Below are positions 1-12,800 of a DNA stretch of 64,000 bases, piece after piece. The stretch is from Ischnura elegans (Eukaryota; Arthropoda; Insecta; Odonata; Coenagrionidae): contig NC_060252.1 of NCBI RefSeq assembly GCF_921293095.1, positions 5,580,001 to 5,644,000 on the forward strand, read 5' to 3'. A program made the position numbers and the translations under genes. The stretch's first letter is position 1, and each line of letters starts with the position of its first letter. The notes beneath the pieces were generated by a model that ran no database searches, was not told where the DNA came from, and saw only the letters and a list, made by a program, of their open reading frames with translations.

Positions 1-199
1 GACAGCACTTGTGGTTGAGTCTTTTTCAATATGTCTTCTCTCCTTAATATTTTCTCACAATCAACTTCCCAGCCTCCGTTGATAACTCCAAAAAGGTTAA
101 GAAGGAACCACACCCTGGGAAAACACAGGATCCACACAACAACTGCATCATGCTCTCTTTTGGATATTATATATATATTTGTATATATATTATTTATTT

Positions 200-3160
200 T
201 TATTTATACAGTATGGGAACTAGGGTCAGGGGGAATGACCTTTGGTGCCATTTGCGGGTGGGAGGGGAAGCGAGAGACCAGTGCTGCCTCTCCCGAGAGA
301 CACGGCAGCGGCGGCAACACCCCTACTCGCCTCTCCACACTCGCTCCACACTCTCCGACAGCTACAATGGCGTCGTTCGACCCCACCACGCCCCTTTCAT
401 GACACTAGAGTGCAAACGCACGCCAAGTTGTGGCATGCGCTCAAATTCCCCCAAGAAACCTGCACAGCCATCAGAACACTAGCCATAGCAACGCGCAAGG
501 GCGCAAGGGAGAGAGATAGAGAGGGAGGAAGAATTGCCCGAGAGGCAGCACGCACGCACGCACAAATCACACACACATGCATACACTGCGAATCCTCGGC
601 TATCAGCCGGGATCGCACACTGCTAACTCAAGAGAAAAAAAAAACTACTAAAAGAGGGTGGAGCATCCGAGAAGAGCTCTGCACTTGAAAAAATAAGTAA
701 ACAAAAAAAAACCATTTCATGGTGGTGACTGAAAAATCTTCACAATTTGGCATCACAACTACTCCACAATAAATACTTAAAATTTACTTTTAATTGACAA
801 GCAATGAATTTGATTGAATGATGGCAACTGCTGCAATGCCACGCACATTCCTGCGCACGGTGATGTGACAACACCAGCCACCTAAACACTTTTATAAGCA
901 TTATCCCAAAGATAACAGCAAGAACATGTGAATGCCTAGCAAAACAAAAGAAAATGAGGTTCAACTTCGTAGAATAGTTTACATGACAATAGCCTTGATG
1001 GGCTAGGCTTGAGTAGGTCAGCTGGTGAACAGAACACATCTTGTCAACAAGAAGGACTTGGTCTCATACGAGTGGATACAAAGACAACACACACACTCAA
1101 ACACAACCCAGGAATTTTGCATTTTGCAATAAAAATGCTCTTCTTGCAGCCAACAGCAGCATTTTCCAACCACAACTATGAAAAGATGAAATTTAAAGTG
1201 CCCTTAGCATTCAGCCAATCTTTCAGGTGTTTATCCTTCTTTTAAGAAGATGCCACAGCTAAATAACACTCACCCTCCTATTCAACCCAAATCTAATCGC
1301 TCTCACACACAACCAAGCATGCAGACAAAGGAGGTCGATTAATTAAAGCTCTCCCTATTCCTCTCCCTTGAGGATGATGGAACCCTAATTTTAAGAACAG
1401 CAACTGACATATCACTGGCTGAATCTAACTCAACGTTGCCCGTAGAGGCTATGACAATATATCCTCCCTATTAAGACTAGCAATAAAAAAAAACTAAGCC
1501 AGCATCAGTTCCCTTCTAAGATCGCTAGCAAAGCAGCAAATGCAGCCATACGTCCACCCGCTATTCGCCCGTTTCCAGACAAATGAATACTGAACTAATC
1601 AAGGGGCCAAACTCCTCCGAGCAAAAACATTTCGGGAACTCAACAACAAGGTAACAACCATTGTACCGAGACCACTTGCACCACCACCAACTCCAGGGGG
1701 CTGACAATGGAGCAGCAGACAAAGCAACTAAATGCCAAAAACCTGCCTATATAGGAGCAAGAGTGCCTCTCCGTGCCCAAGGGGAACTGCTTGCTTAAGT
1801 ACAACACAAACTATGCGCAGTGAGGCCCGCCTACGACCACGATGGCAGAATTCAAGCTCAGATGCAACATCTAAACCACGCTAAGTCTAATGGTAACTAT
1901 GTGAAATGATTTCAACTTGGGGATCCCATCGTCAGAGACACTTCAAACCACGCACGAGCGCAAATCACCTCTCGCTCCTAATACTCAAAACAAGAGCTCT
2001 CCCAAGAGGAAGGGAGCTCTCACGTCCAGAGGAAGCAGTGCAGCCACCTGTGGAGGACTTTGGTACCAATCGAGAGCAGCGGAGAAAGTCCGATACTATT
2101 CATATGCAATCTCGTTTTGAGGGTTGGCTGCCGTGGCAACCTCAACAGCCTGACTACGTTGCACACACGTCATCGAATAAAAAAAAAAAACAATCACAGC
2201 TGGCACAGCGAGGGAAGGGGGGGGAGTGCGCAAGGGAGGGGAGGGGAGCATGAGGATGGGACAACGCACGCACTCCTCACTTGGCAACTGCTCCTCATTT
2301 GCGGGACTGCAACACAAACATTACATACAACAGCCACAAAATAGCTCCACAGCAACAAATTTTTCAAGTGCACACACACACACACTTATTGACACTTTTG
2401 AGACAATGCCCAGGTACATGCTCAGCATGGAAGGGCCCCTGCGTGAAGGGCCCTGCATCAAACACGATAGTAGATACATTAAATAACGGAGACAACACAG
2501 TGAAGGGGTCACAGACAATCACGCAGACACAACCTGGAGACAACCGGCTGACAACTTACACACTTCCACTCCACTCTAAGAACACCAACAACAGACTCAT
2601 CACACCTCGATGGTCACTTCATGCGATCACACCAGAGGATTCATATCTTCAGCATCTGCTGCCAGCAAAAATTAGAACAAAGCAAAGGAAACAAATGTCG
2701 AGCGCAAAGTGGGCAGAGGTAGTGGGGGGGGGGGGGATGTGGGAGGGGCAAGCGGTGGACGTCATCAAAGGAACATGTTTCTCTTGAGATCTGCTCACCT
2801 GATGATTGCACATCATTCGCACAAGGCCGTATCCAATACTTGGGAGGACCACTCGAGAGACTTGGAATACGCAATGCTGCGCAATGTATTATGGGACGCC
2901 ACGCAACACAATCCTCAAAAGATTCTGCACTTGACAAACGGCTCCGCATGATATGATGCCTCAAACGAGACTGGTGCAAACAATTGGTGCGCAATCTGGC
3001 ATCAAGCACGCAAGCAGGACGAGTGCTCTGGTGTGCACAGAAGGCAGGAGAGCACACTCTTGCATGTATCAGTGGGTGGGCAGCAAGGGGCAACAAAACA
3101 AGAAACATCCCAGTCGCCATTGTCGGATTCACAAAACAATTACTAAAGTAATCAGAGGGC
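200..3160. other. no gene seen; low-complexity DNA, possible extended Mob2 3' UTR
   Basis: Open frames here are short and overlap on both strands, and I recognise no domain. The stretch holds GA-rich (505-535), ACGC/CA (550-590), CA (2369-2387), purine-rich (2210-2255) and G-run (2729-2741) tracts. AT-rich runs at 165-210 contain the distal AATAAA on the minus strand. Confidence 0.5.
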
Positions 3161-3507
3161 AAGGGCAAAAAATATATTATTTTTATTCTTTATATATAAT
3201 TTTTAGTGTGTATAATATATTTATAAGAATCACAAAGGGTTGGGGATATTGGTTTCAGAAACCACGGAGACGATTAAGCAACCACCTGATCCCCACCCCA
3301 AAAAGACCTTGTTTGCTTGCGTGCCCACCACACACTGCGGCTGTGGCAACAAACAACGCACCCACGCGCTCCTGCGTGGAGGCTCTTAGAGGAACGGCAG
3401 GCAGCAGAGGGTGGGTGGAGGCGAAGAGAGGAGAGGGGGGCTTCGTCTGCCCTGCGTGCGCAGGCAAAGAAGACGACGACGCAGCTGCGTGGCCGAGGGA
3501 AAGGGGG
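3160..3507 (-). other. Mob2: Mob2 3' UTR, proximal poly(A) site, with possible long extension
   Basis: Downstream of the Mob2 stop the first AATAAA on the minus strand is at 3182-3187, inside an AT-rich patch, giving a UTR of about 340 nt. A second AATAAA cluster lies at about 193-207. The sequence between (200-3,160) has no transposon signature but much CA, GA and poly-A low complexity, as long UTRs often have. A distal 3.3-kb UTR is possible. Only transcript data would settle which end is used. Confidence 0.5.
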
Positions 3508-3881
3508 CTATTGCACGACGGGCTGCTGCTCTTCCTCGTGCTCCCTGCTGCCGCCAGGTGCCGCTGCCGCCCGTGGTGATGGAGGGGGAGGGGTTGACGA
3601 GGAGGACGAGGGAGGGGGAAGGGGGGAGGGGGGGTGGGAGGACGACGAGTGCAGCCGCAGCGCCACCACGAGGTCGCGAAGGATCTCAGTCTCCTTGGGG
3701 TCGACGAGTGAGAACCTCTCGTCAAAGAGAGAGAAGTGCGCAAAGACGCAGTTGAGGTGGGCGTGGAGATTTAGCAGCAGGATCTCCCGGAAGTGGCAGT
3801 GGTAAAGGTGCGCTGTGACATGGAACAGCAGCCGCAAGATCTTCTTCACAATGGACTCGAAGGAGCTGGGAAAGTCGTTGG
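3508..3881 (-). CDS. Mob2: Mob2 coding exon 5 (terminal, stop codon)
   Basis: The acceptor is CTTGTTGCAG|CCAACG, 16.4 kb downstream of exon 4, and the stop TAG is at 3508-3510. The exon encodes NDFPSSFESIVKKILRLLFH, the His zinc ligands in AHLYHCHF, and LVDPKETEILRDLV, which completes the MOB fold. After that comes a low-complexity tail of Ser, Pro and Ala ending in EHEEEQQPVVQ. The tail comes from purine-rich plus-strand sequence at 3,510-3,660, so its exact length may vary between alleles. Confidence 0.93.
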
Positions 3882-6800
3882 CTGCAACAAGGGATAGAGA
3901 GAACACCGTGCGCACATTATTGTGGTTTTAAACGTTCAAGCAAGGGTATCCTATAAACAGTGGAAAGTAAAGCTGGATTTGCTTCAAACAGATATTTGAA
4001 TGGAAAATAAAAGCTTAGACTCAGTAAGGATAACTAGTTAACCCTCCAGCCATGGTAATTAGATTGCAAGTCCTTCACTCTGTGCAGACAAATTTTCCCA
4101 GGAGGTTAGTGCCTTTTTTCTGTCGGGATGACAAGAGCAGACTCCAATAAAAGTCTCATTCGTAGAAGGATGAGTTTGGGCATACAGATCAGACAGGGCT
4201 GGGAGAGCGAGAAGGTCGAATCTTCAGGTACAATTTTCCCACAGTTACCGCACACTCATGCAAATACGTTTCCCACACCTTAAGGCTTAATTCACACCAC
4301 CGGCTCACCCTTGAAGATGTAACTGTGTCATGAATCCCAGGACATGTCTATTAAACACAAATAGTGAACTTTTCAAAGCGTAATCCTTTTATTTTCCATG
4401 GTAAGGTTATACGGAGTAAATCCTAAAGTTATTAGTAAATACAGTAGAACCGTGATAAGATGTTTATCAAGGGACCAAGGTTTAAACACTTTTCAGGCAG
4501 GAAAACTTCCTATGAGGGAACGCAGACTTAATTTTATGTGTCCACAGTTTTTCCCATTTTAACTCAAAAGGGACCATAATCTAACCCATTAACAACAGCA
4601 ACTACCTACCAATATATATTACAGAAGCGCAATAACCATTAGATTAAGGCATATGATGTAGTAAGTGGGTCGCAATTTCACAAGACCTCAATAAGAAATT
4701 GTGACAAATTTTCACCTATAAAACAATAGAAAAAAAATCAATGACACCCACTTTCAAAGATACTAGACACAATGACATTCAAAATACATGCAACAATCTC
4801 CCTTAACTTCTTAAGTAGGTAGATTGTAAGAAATACATCATTCGGGGATCAACAGTAAATACTTCTTACAAGGAGACATCGCCAGAGTGATGTTCGGGAT
4901 CTGGATGCGGATGTTATTTTCTAAAACTATATAGGTAAGATAGAAAAAGTGTCACGGCTTTCTTCCACATAGGCCTGGGTTCGAGAGATATTCCCATGTA
5001 AAGATTTCGCGCAGCATGACAGCCCTTGAGTAAGCCCTTCCTCTCATCTATAGCCGTGGCAGTGCGGTTTAGGGTGTTAGTCCCCTAACCTGTAGTTGGT
5101 ACCCCGGGTTCGAGTCCCACTATCGTCAATATTTTTTCTCTCTTCTAATTTTTGAAATCACTGTTACATTTTATCCCCATTCGTTTTACTTAGTTACTTC
5201 GCGAATATTTTAATTTAATATCAATTAATGGATTTTAAACGAAACTCCGAATTGTGCCTTACGACGCGAATTAGAGGACATTTATAATTACGTTCACGTG
5301 AATTTTCAGGGAATTTGATCATCCTCACCCTAGCCATTGCTCCCATAGCCTCTTCGTATATTCGTAATCTCAAGTCTTTCTTCTCTACAAATAAACACAA
5401 TTGCCTATCCTCACATTCAGTTACTGACCCTAGCCAGTTTCCCCTCCTACCCATCCAGTACAATTCCAGCAGCCTACTCAAGCCGCTTTCGAGGTCTTCT
5501 TTGTTTACCTTTCGCACCCGTTTTCACACAATTGGACCTCGGCGCCTTATTCAGGGATTATCGAGGGTCAGCTGTGGACGGAGGGTTGTTGGGACGGAAG
5601 TCTTTGAAGGACGCTAGAAGGCAGGTCATAAGGGAGGCATGGTGAGTGGAAGGACATTCTGTTGTAAGGATTGAGATTTGTTGGGCAGACAGTGGGTGGG
5701 CTGCGAAGAAAACATAATGGAGGGAATGCCTAGTGGAAATGATATTTTGAATAAAAAACGTTGAAGCCAGAAAATACCAGTGCTTCAGAAATGGAAAAAA
5801 AGACATTGAAAGTGGAGACACACGCATTAAAAACCGGGGAACGATTCATGAATAGATGGACAATCGGTTAATTGATGCGAGGCAGAGGTGTGCATCGGTG
5901 CACATGATGAGCACATTACACGGAAATTCACGTGCAAGTAATTATATACGTCCTCTAATTCGCGTGGTAGGGCACAATGGGGTGTTTGCATGGATTTTTT
6001 TAGCGATATATGCGGAAACTTCACTTCATCCTAGATACGGAAATGCTATTTAAACTTAAATTTAGAGTAATTTTGGCCATTTCTGGCTGCATAAAAAATT
6101 ACCCGGTTTGAACGTCTGCGAAAACAAGAAAAATGAACATGGCCGCCTGTGACGTCACGTGCCCGTAACTTCGAGTACTTGCCGTACGGGTATGCTGTAG
6201 TTAATGGTTACGCGCTCTCTTGAACGAAAGTCAGAGATAAACTGTGCGCAATGTTGGCATATAAATGGTGTTTTGTACCAGTGTACAAATACAAGCTGCA
6301 GGAACCCTAGCAAAGTGTTGTTCGTGGTTCCGAAGGTAGAGAAACGGAGGAAGAAATGGTTTAGAGCTGCAAGAAGGGACTTCAATGTTCCTCTGAAATC
6401 AACCCTTTATTGCTGCGAGCACCATTTTAAGGTATTTTAATATTTATTACTGACGCTTTTTGAATAGATGCTAATGTATGTATGTATATGACACGTAAAT
6501 TATTCATGATGAAGAGCCTTTAACATCTGCTGAATGAATCCATTAATCGTACAAAATAGCCAACTTAATGAAATGGAAAATAGATGCTTCCAAAAAACTG
6601 CAATTCAAAGGATGTAAATTGTTGACAAAGAAAACCTTGGAAGAAGCATCTAGTAGATCAGAAGTAAACAGTTTGAGCTATGATTTTGGTATGTACAGTT
6701 AAAATTATATACCTAATGCTTTTGTTCATAGATGGAGGACCGACATGGAAAATGTCATGAGGTGCAACATGGTAGGAGGGCATAAGCTATTGAAAAAATG

Positions 6801-9800
6801 TGCTTTTCCCCACGTAATTGGCTGCCAGGAAGATCGGCAGAGAGCATTTGCGTCAACCACCCGAAAATTACCCATGAAGAGGACTCAGAAGAGATTAATA
6901 GAAGACGCACTGAGTGTAAGTTATACAAATGCAGCCCTCCCTAGGCTGGTTCTAATGATATTTGTAGCCTCAATGTGAATTGATGAATATTACAGTCTTA
7001 TTATGGGAACTCTTTATAGGTACCTACTTCAAGTGTAGACTGCATATTTTATATTTGCCCTTTAAATAAATTAATATTTTAATTAATGAATAAAATAAAT
7101 GATAATCACTAAATAGAAACAGTTACAGAGACATAAATGCGTTCTACAGGTATAGACTGACTAATATATGATATGCTGCCACATCATAGGCGGATCCAGT
7201 GGGGGGCACGTGCCCCCCAGACCCTTAAAAATGTGCTAGATTTTTAATACGGTCCCATTATCATTTCGTTCGTTTTGTATGACGAGGTATCCTTGTGCCC
7301 CCCCTGAACAAAATCCTGGATCCGCCCCTGTGCAACATTGAAGCCTAATAACAACAGAGCAGTTAATATTTCTGAAAAATATTTCATATTAAAATGTGGC
7401 ATCCATACTCTTGGCTTCTAACTATTGGCTTTACTTGGATTCTAACCCCATCATATCTTAAATAAAATGGGCAAAATAATAAGCTTGAAAGTGAAATAAA
7501 TTGTTGTTAATCATATATTTATTTCTATACTTATACCCAGTAGGAGTTTGAAGTTTTCATATAAGCTCAAGTGATTATTGAAAATTTGAAGTGAAGAGTT
7601 TGGTGCTGCTCAGGTACTCGAATTAAAAAAAAAAACAACTTGGTACTATGGAGATAAGGGTCTCGTTAAATTTATGTCAGTTACTTGCAAATTATTGCCT
7701 GAATTATACAACTCATAAAATATATGCTTTTATTTTAGGTTGATAAACATATCCCTCCCCATATAACCAGTCATGATTTGGATGAGGATTCAGTGGACAT
7801 AGAACTAGACTGCTCTGAAGCTCATGAGGGTGGAAATGCTGCATCCAACTATGAGCCATTGACTCTTACTAAGATATTTAGTGATGCTAGTGTCCAAACT
7901 TCTGTTTCTCACAGGAGTAAGGGTATTAATTGCAATATGACAAAAAAGGAAGTACTTAACATTACCACATCACCCATCAAGTTACAGAGGGATGTGTCGA
8001 CATCTCCACTGAAGAGAACACGGGGTGGGGCTGTGGATGAAGAGGAATTGGAGTCTGTCACAACAACTGAGGGTGTGGAAAATGGCAGTGGGAGTGAATA
8101 TGAGCCATGCTCATCTGAGAGTGATGAGTCTGCTCGTGAATTTCAGGACCCTGATGCAATTCTCTCTTGTGTAAATAGGAAATCCAAAATGTATATTGGC
8201 GTGACAGATGAGTGGTTTCTCCATGCAATGTCTTTGATAATGAAATACACTAAACTTGGCCAGAGAGACTTTGTATTTAGTAAAATTTTTAACAGAACTG
8301 TGCCAATCCTGGCACACACATTGAAGGAACTGATCTATTGGCCTGATAGGGTGACTATAAAAAGGCAGCTTCCCATACCTTTCATTGTACTATGGAGATG
8401 AAATCATAAGGTAACTTACCGAAGTGCCTTCGTTCCTCTAACTTCCGGAATGCTGAAGCAGTCATTTCCCTTCAAATACTCCGCCACCATAAATACATCT
8501 ACTTTTGGTAGATTATTTGTATTTCCTTTATCAAAATTTACCTCTAATGCCATGTTTTCGATAATTTTCCCAGTCGCAATGAGGCCTCATACGGGTAACT
8601 ACGGGCAAGTGATGTCACCAACCTTATCTTCTCCCGCTGATTTCCGTGGCATTTTAGCGATTTTATAATTCATTTAATAATATATTTCTCCATTTTACTG
8701 CATTAAAGCCTATGTTTTCTTGATCTACTTCCTTTCCTCTCTACGATGAAGAAATATTTAAGCGCAAAAAATTTTTATGCAAACACCCCATTCGGAGTTT
8801 CGTTTAAAATCCATAAATTGATATTAAATTAAAAAATTTGCGAAGCAACTAAATAAAACGAATGGGGATAAAATGTAACAGTGATTTCAAAAATTAGAAG
8901 AGAGAAAAAATATTGACGATAGTGGGACTCGAACCCGGGGTACCAACTACAGGTTAGGGGACTAACGCCCTAAACCGCACTGCCACGGCCGTAGATGAGA
9001 GGAAGGGCTCACTCAAGGGCTGTCATGCTGCGCGAAATCTTTACATGGGAATATCTCTCGAACCCGGGCCTATGTGGAAGAAAGCCGTGACACTTTTTCT
9101 ACCTTACCTATATAGTTTTAGAGAATAACATCCGCATCCAGATCCCGAACATCACTTTGGCCATGTCTCCTGGTTAGCGAGGAAAAATTATTAAACTGGA
9201 ACTTATCATTCAGGAAAAAATATCATAAAACTTGTAGGCTTTAATTTTGGAATTGAAAATCAAACTTCTGAAAGGGGAAGACTTCTTGCGTGGGAACTTT
9301 TAATGTTCAACAGAATAAGTGAATTACTGAAGGTCTGGGACTTAAACCTGGGGCCCTAATGTTCACTGACCCCCCACTAGGGGGCGTTTGAACTCTGGCT
9401 TGCAATGAGGAACTTGCATGGGTCGTAGATTGCTCTAAAAACTATTTTGAATAATTCAAATGGATACTTTAGCTCGCAAAAATACCTTCAGTTTCTCCAT
9501 TCAACATCAAAAGAAATAAAAAAATTGCATTTAAAATCGAGAAAAATTTCTCTGAGCCGACCACTGCGCGAAGACACCCGAGCGTTGCCGAGGCCAGGCG
9601 TGACATCATAGGTGCCTAAACAACCGTAGGGAGTTGGGAAATACGCTGAGCGCATGGTGTAAAATTTGTTTTGAGGGAGTTTTTAGCCGCTCATCGTCAC
9701 TTTATTTTGTTCTGTCATTCTTGTGCAAGATTTCCTATTGCTATTGTGCCTAGATTATTACTTGGGATATTAATAATGCGGCATCAGGATGATGTAGTAC

Positions 9801-12800
9801 AAGCGTTTCACTTCGTATGTTTTCGTTATCAGAAAAATGGATGATAACGTTGCCACTCGTTCGAATAGTACACCTGAAATTCATCTACATCTACATAATA
9901 CCCCGCAAGCCGCCTAAAAGGCGTGTGGCATGGGGTGTTAGGACACCAGCCTATTTTTAGGACACCAAAAATTTATGCCACGACCCTCATGGAATTTGTT
10001 AAGACAAATTATTGCTATACGTCGGCGGCAAATCGAGATGTAAAAGAAACTTGTAATACTGGAGGATAGCGATCGTAAGCTGTGCTGTTGACATTAGAGT
10101 AAGCTGTGCTGTTGAATTTGGCAACGCCGAATTAGCGGAGAAGGTAGTCCTATCCGTCCTACTGTACGAATTCACAGCAAAACAGTCTGTGCACAATCCA
10201 CATGTGAGATCGCGAATCAGTTCCGCTGCCATCACACACACAAGCTACAACCTATTTCAATAATATAGGTAAATCCATAAACAATATAATAGCATATACC
10301 ATAAAAATATAGTGGGATATAGGCAAATACTCTTATCAAAAACTGGATGTCACTGTCACATTCTTATATTCATCACGTACAACTTACAATAACAGAACTC
10401 GTTATGATGAAAACAACTATTTATTCACTGATTTAAACCCTTAAATTAGCCCACACAAGTGACACAGGTGAATTTTCTCACTACTATTCGTTGAAATAAT
10501 GGAATAACAAACTTCACACACAGTTTTTATTTCAATAGCGTCATCGAGAAATGTCATATCTACGGTGAACAACGGAGATTAGAACGCCACTGACAATTTT
10601 TACACTACTGTTAGACATTTATCGATAGCGTAATAGCACTTTTTATAATTCAATCACGATGGAACACGGATAACTCTTGGCCGATATTTTTCAACCTTGT
10701 CAAACTTTGTGCATTACAACCACTGGCACTGTGATTATTAGCAGTAGCTTAACGGGAGATGTCACGTTGAAAGTAACACTATTTTGGCACAAAATGTTCC
10801 TAGATGTCTCCAATCAGCGAGCAAAAGCTGCATTGACTGGAATTCACCCCATAATACAAGCACAGACAGTCCTAAACCACGAATTCTCCGGTACCTACGA
10901 ATAAACGGATGAAGTTATTGTTGTGTTATATAAAAGCTAAGCGAACATTAGTAAACATCAAAATCGTTCTAATTACCGTATAAGCGCGTGTAAGAGGCGC
11001 ACCTTTTTCCCCAGATATTGCAGCCGAAAATGGGGGTGCGCCTCTTACACAAACTTCTTATCTTCTCCCCCCCTCCCCTTCACCGGTTGCAAGTTCAAGG
11101 GGAACTGAGTTGCCTTGGTTTTCAGCGTGAGTCAGTCATCTGAAACCCTGGGTCAAAATCAAGCAGCAGGCAGGGGAGTTTCTCCCTTAGTGACATATTT
11201 TTAAAATGCTCCTGTTTGAATTTCTTGCAAGCATCGCGCCGTCACGTCGCTACCCCAGAGGTGAACATTGAAAAGATCTCGCGGGGTGATTCGCTCCGGA
11301 GCGCGCGCTAAATTTATTGCCACGAGTGGGCATCCCACGGCATTTATACTGCATATAGTAATATTGGTGTCAAAACCTGCGGTTGAAAAAATTTGAACGA
11401 GTGTGCTCTTTGTTGGACTTAATGGTGGATAGAAGAAATCGGAAATGCTTATAAGTGAAGAGCGCTGAAGGAGAGGTCGAGGGGAAGAGGGCTCCCTCCC
11501 CTCCGTATTTAAAGCTACGAGCGAAGGAGCAAGGGAAGAACACGTCCGATCTTGCATGTGACGTCGTTGCCTTTAAAGCGAAGGGGCGAAGGCGCAGCAA
11601 TGTGATATACGCAGTTTGCGTTGCCTGAGTTTCCAGTCCGTCTCGTCTTGTTTGAATGCGCTTATGCTAAGCTTGTTTCTTCCGAAATTGTGCTGTTTGG
11701 ACTATGTTGAATATTAGTAGCCTTATTTTAGCTATAAATCTTCGTGTCAATCAATTAGAGCTCAAAAAACTTAAATGCTCTAAGATATACGTCGCGTTAG
11801 GTCTAATTCTTTTTAGAACCTCGTGCGTGTCATACAATTGCTGAAAGGTATCGACATATCTTCGAGCTCAGAAGGTGACTCACGTAGCATTTGACCTCCA
11901 GAAACTCAGGGAATTGAACCTGGTAGACCGAAAAAGGTCAGTTGGTGGAATGGGGTAGGGATGAAACACGTTTCCATTGTTCCCCTGTAACTTGATATTT
12001 TCCTGTGGAGTCTCGGAAAGGAAAAAAACGGCAGAGGCATTAGCTGATGGAGAGCTGAGTGTAGTTCTGTTAGGCCCCTTGCACACACACCGTTTTTGGA
12101 CGGCCGGTAAAATATTGGCCGATATTTTACCGGCGAAGCGATGCTTGCACACACGCCGGATTTTTACCGGTCAAACGATACGTTGCTAAGTTTTTGAGCC
12201 GGCGTCGGCGATCCACAGTGACAATAGCCGGCAGCTAACCGGCATTTTGCCGGTGCCGGCGTGTGGTCGGTACGTGTGCAAGCTCCAATGCTCTCCCATT
12301 GTTCACTATTGGAATGTGGACGGCCGATATTTTACCGGCCGTCCAAAATCGGTGCGTGTGCAAGGGACCTTAAATCTACGACGCGGTTATTATCCTACGG
12401 CGCTGAGGTTGCCCCGATTGTTGTTCAATCTCTTGGGAAAGCTCATGCCATTTGCCTGTCATGTTTTGCCTTAAAATTTTCCACAGCTGCAATTCTATTG
12501 CAATACTCCGGCGAGAGCTTTTAAACAAAATTGTTCGTGAGTAGGACAAGCAACGTAGAGCGATGGCGTATGCAAAGAGAGGATCGGAACTCTTTCTACT
12601 CCCTCTTATGCCGCCGCAGTTATCAAAATTTCCTGTTTCAAATAGTACTGAAAGAGGACATTTCGATAACTGTCGAAATTCCAGGCACACGTCTGCAACA
12701 CCGCACGATAGGATTAAAAAAATGTCGCAAAATTTTTTTTCTTCATAGCTTCGATCCTCAAAATAGGGGTGCGCCTCTTACACGTGTGCGCCTCTTACAC

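Larger units (their letters stand above)
4871..9171 (+). mobile_element. 4.3-kb long-TIR DNA transposon with THAP and HTH/DDE-4-type remnants
   Basis: Two inverted arms bound this element. The left arm is 4871-5253, continuing at about 5977-6030 after a nested insertion. The right arm is about 8750-9171. Ends read GGAGACAT and ATGTCTCC. Once the nested insertion is removed the arms are about 440 bp and highly similar. Between them are remnants of a THAP-domain transposase on the plus strand (6204-6440, 6733-6918, 7740-8401). Its last piece resembles the helix-turn-helix region before DDE_Tnp_4 catalytic domains. The catalytic core is missing, so this copy is dead. It lies in Mob2 intron 4, antisense to the gene. 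The superfamily (ISL2EU/IS4EU-like) is a guess from the domain pairing. Confidence 0.75.

Noticed and set aside
31..688. Overlapping open frames on both strands at the window start
   Set aside because: Low-complexity GA/CA-rich DNA keeps several frames open by chance; no domain is visible.
3255..3805. Long open frames overlapping the last Mob2 exon in other frames
   Set aside because: They are composition-driven shadows of the purine-rich tail; the Mob2 frame has a clear homologous domain and splice site.
5052..5130. True tRNA gene
   Set aside because: The A and B boxes are good but no acceptor or anticodon stem of normal form is visible, and the segment is part of a transposon TIR with an inverted copy.
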